Origin: Aurantiochytrium sp. KH105
Lineage: Eukaryota; Sar; Bigyra; Thraustochytrida; Thraustochytriidae
Length of the DNA stretch: 64,000 bases
Assembly (NCBI GenBank): GCA_003116975.1
Contig: BGKB01000111.1
Span: 62,001 to 126,000, forward strand
Direction of reading: 5' to 3'
The notes beneath the pieces are model-generated. The model ran no database searches, was not told where the DNA came from, and worked only from the letters and a program-made list of their open reading frames with translations. The position numbers and the translations under genes were made by a program. Shown here piece after piece: positions 62,033 to 64,000 of this stretch; the first letter of the stretch is position 1; every line of letters begins with the position of its first letter.

Positions 62033-64000
62033 ATAGATGGAGCCGCGAAATGGACGTCTGAATGGACTCCGCCCGCCCTCGCTGGCGCCCTCGAGCACCT
62101 GGCGGCCGGGCGAGCGCGGGCTGGGGAGCGCCGGCGGCCGCTCCGACTCGGCCTCGTGCTCTCTCGCGTGCTTGCTTGCTTGCTGGCTTGCTTGCTTGCG
62201 TGCTTGCTCGCTTGCGTGCGGAGAGGAGCGCAGGAGAAGTCCGCTTCGTTCGCGCGGTCTGCGCGCCGGCCGGCCTGGACGCAGAGGCTACACAGGCGCG
62301 GCACACAGTGGCCGCAGCCGCGCCGGGTCCGTTATCGCGGCGGGCGGCCTCGCAAGAAGGGAAGGCCGCGAGCTCGAGCTCGTCTGCGGTCTGCAGTCTG
62401 CTTGAAGGCGTGGCCGTAAGGGACTTTGTTTGTTCTGGTCTTGGTTAGAGGATGCGAGGTGAGCCGGCGCGAGGAGGCCCAACCCCCAAAAATTGCGACT
62501 GATCTCGACGCCGTCGAGCGCGCGAGCGACAACGGGCCTGCCTGCCTGCCTGCCTGCCTGCCGCTGCGCCAGGCTCCGGAGCGCCGCGACGAGCGCGAAC
62601 TCGCCAGCCAGCTAGCTGCGCGGGGCAAAGCGGAGCAAAGACGCGCGCGCGCACAGGCTTGAGTCGGGGCGCGAGACACAGACCCTGGATGGATAACGGA
62701 AGGCCGCGCGTGCCCCCCTCGCCGCGACCGCCCGCGCCTCGGGGCTGGGAGCCTGCACACGTCCCGGGGGCGCGCACGGAGACCTCCCCGGGACTACCGT
62801 CCGCGGTAGCGGCCGCCTAGGCGCGGAGAGACGATATGTCCGTTGAACCGGATCGGGCGCGCCACGTTCGTGTGGGGGGCGGAGGCCGCCGTACATGGAG
62901 AGGCGGTGACAGCGGCAGCAGCAGGAGTAGCAATAGCTGCGCGGCGCCTTGATTCGTTTCAGGAGGAAAAGGGGGGAGGGAGGGGGTGGAAGAAAGAATG
63001 AAAAAGAAGTAAGAGAGACGGGGCGGGGGGCGGTGTCCATTCTCGAAGTTTTGGTGATGAAATTGTGAACGAGTTGCGAGACAACTGGCGCAGCTCGCCG
63101 GAATAAAATGGATGCCACCTCGTCAAAGCCGTTGCAGGGCTTCATGGGCTCTAACACCGTGCCACTTGGACCGCGAGTAACTCAGAGTCGAGCTTCCTCC
63201 CTTCCTTCTTACTTGTGGCCTGCCTGTAGGGAAGGTCTACATGGAAAGTCGCCGCCGCCTTCGTGCTCGAAATGGACGCGCGAGAGGAAAGTGGACATTG
63301 GCGAGCTAACGACTCTCTCCAATGGATTCAGCTGCGGTATGCGTTTGGTGAATGGAAGGAGCACGAGGGCATGCAGGCATACATCCATTTGCCACACGAT
63401 GATGATGATGATGGTGGTGAAGGTGGTGGTGTGTAACGAACAAATGTTAGGCCTTGCCATGATTCCGCGAGAGCGCGCGCTTAGCGCTGGCTTGCCCTTA
63501 CATTGTCTCCAAGAGAGAAATAGAGGCTTAGGCTTCTGGACGCAATTGATTACAGATGGGCATACTAGTGATGTGTAATCTCATCGGCGCAATCGCTGCT
63601 CCCTAGGCCTTGAGTCTTATTTGTACAGATTTGGGTGGACGGACAGTCCACCTTCCTTTCCTTAGGCCTATTCATCTCCCAACCCACCTACCGAGGAAGT
63701 AGCAGAGAGGCAGACAGACCAACACCCTCACTTGTCCCAAGTAAGCTGATCGACAAGAACAATAGGCCTAGCAGCAGCAAGAACAACACTTTTGTTCGTT
63801 CCTAGGAGTCCTCTTTCTTACGAAAGAATGATCTTCCACCGACGCACGCGACTGCCTTAGCATTGGGACGGATGGCGCGGCGAGAGCGTGGAGCCTAGCA
63901 CAACCCGTGTTCGAGGCGAATGAACGCAAATGCTCAAGAAGCCCAAAGATTTGGTGGGTGGGATTGAATGCGTTCAGATTCGAGTGGCAAAAGAATCGCT

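Larger units (their letters stand above)
61294..64000. other. Terminal region without a supportable gene
   Basis: The 5' flank of the phosphodiesterase and beyond. It contains the GCCTC/GCGTC tract (61758-61915), a GGATGGAT tract (61968-62032), a GCTTGCTT run (about 62168-62218) and a (TGCC)n run (62536-62563). Two TAGGCCTA palindromes lie near the end (63663-63670 and 63763-63770). Overlapping Arg/Ala-rich frames at 61335-62306 are artefacts of the repeats. A frame at 63108-63578 has no recognisable feature. Confidence 0.55.

Noticed and set aside
61335-62306. Several overlapping frames of 228-357 codons on both strands
   Set aside because: Generated by the GCCTC/GCGTC tandem repeat. They are Arg/Ala-rich and mutually overlapping.
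1-64000. CRISPR arrays, bacterial operons, integrated virus or transposon
   Set aside because: No regularly spaced direct repeats, no terminal inverted repeats with a transposase, and no reverse transcriptase, integrase or capsid motif was seen in any frame.

Overview
This window is nuclear DNA from a GC-rich microbial eukaryote. The genes are far apart and face both ways. They encode eukaryote-only families: the FACT subunit SSRP1, WDR44- and WDR7-type WD40 proteins, a class I cyclic-nucleotide phosphodiesterase, PIMT, a long-chain acyl-CoA synthetase and a bZIP factor. Most genes appear intronless, but one has 21 exons. Low-complexity tracts fill the intergenic space. The gene set and style fit a stramenopile, most likely a thraustochytrid/labyrinthulomycete. 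That placement is inference and rests on no database search.

Layout: 1-5.9 kb has no supportable gene and holds simple repeats plus a 3-base N gap. 5.9-10.1 kb holds a bZIP gene (-) divergent from an MFS transporter with a cysteine-rich loop (+). 10.7-14.5 kb holds a small orphan ORF, an AT-richer stretch with a C/D-box snoRNA candidate (SNORD43/snR70 type), and a WDR44-like gene. 14.8-17.9 kb is a Nudix hydrolase (-) divergent from an orphan AAA+-like ATPase (+). 19-20.7 kb is an EF-hand/alanine-rich coiled-coil protein (-). 20.7-26.3 kb is gene-free and rich in microsatellites. 26.3-31 kb has PIMT (+) convergent with a WDR7-like gene (-). 31.6-43.7 kb is a run of three minus-strand genes: a multi-membrane-span GH31 glycosidase, a 21-exon leucine-rich-repeat (LRR) gene and an acyl-CoA synthetase. 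44.8-48.9 kb has an RluA-type pseudouridine synthase (+) convergent with SSRP1 (-). 51.8-57.4 kb is a tandem pair of ferric-reductase/NOX-like genes (+). 57.7-61.3 kb is a membrane-anchored phosphodiesterase (-). The last 2.7 kb shows no supportable gene.

The genes do not form one pathway. Recurring themes are membrane trafficking (WDR44, WDR7), membrane redox (two FRE/NOX paralogs), lipid activation (ACSL), chromatin and transcription (SSRP1, bZIP), and RNA modification (RluA-like enzyme, snoRNA). The most notable structures are the LRR gene, in which nearly every 28-residue repeat is its own exon with phase-2 introns and mostly GTACGT donors; the snoRNA; the GH31 fusion with an altered acid/base position; and the reductase pair whose nucleotide-binding lobe is split by a hydrophobic hairpin.
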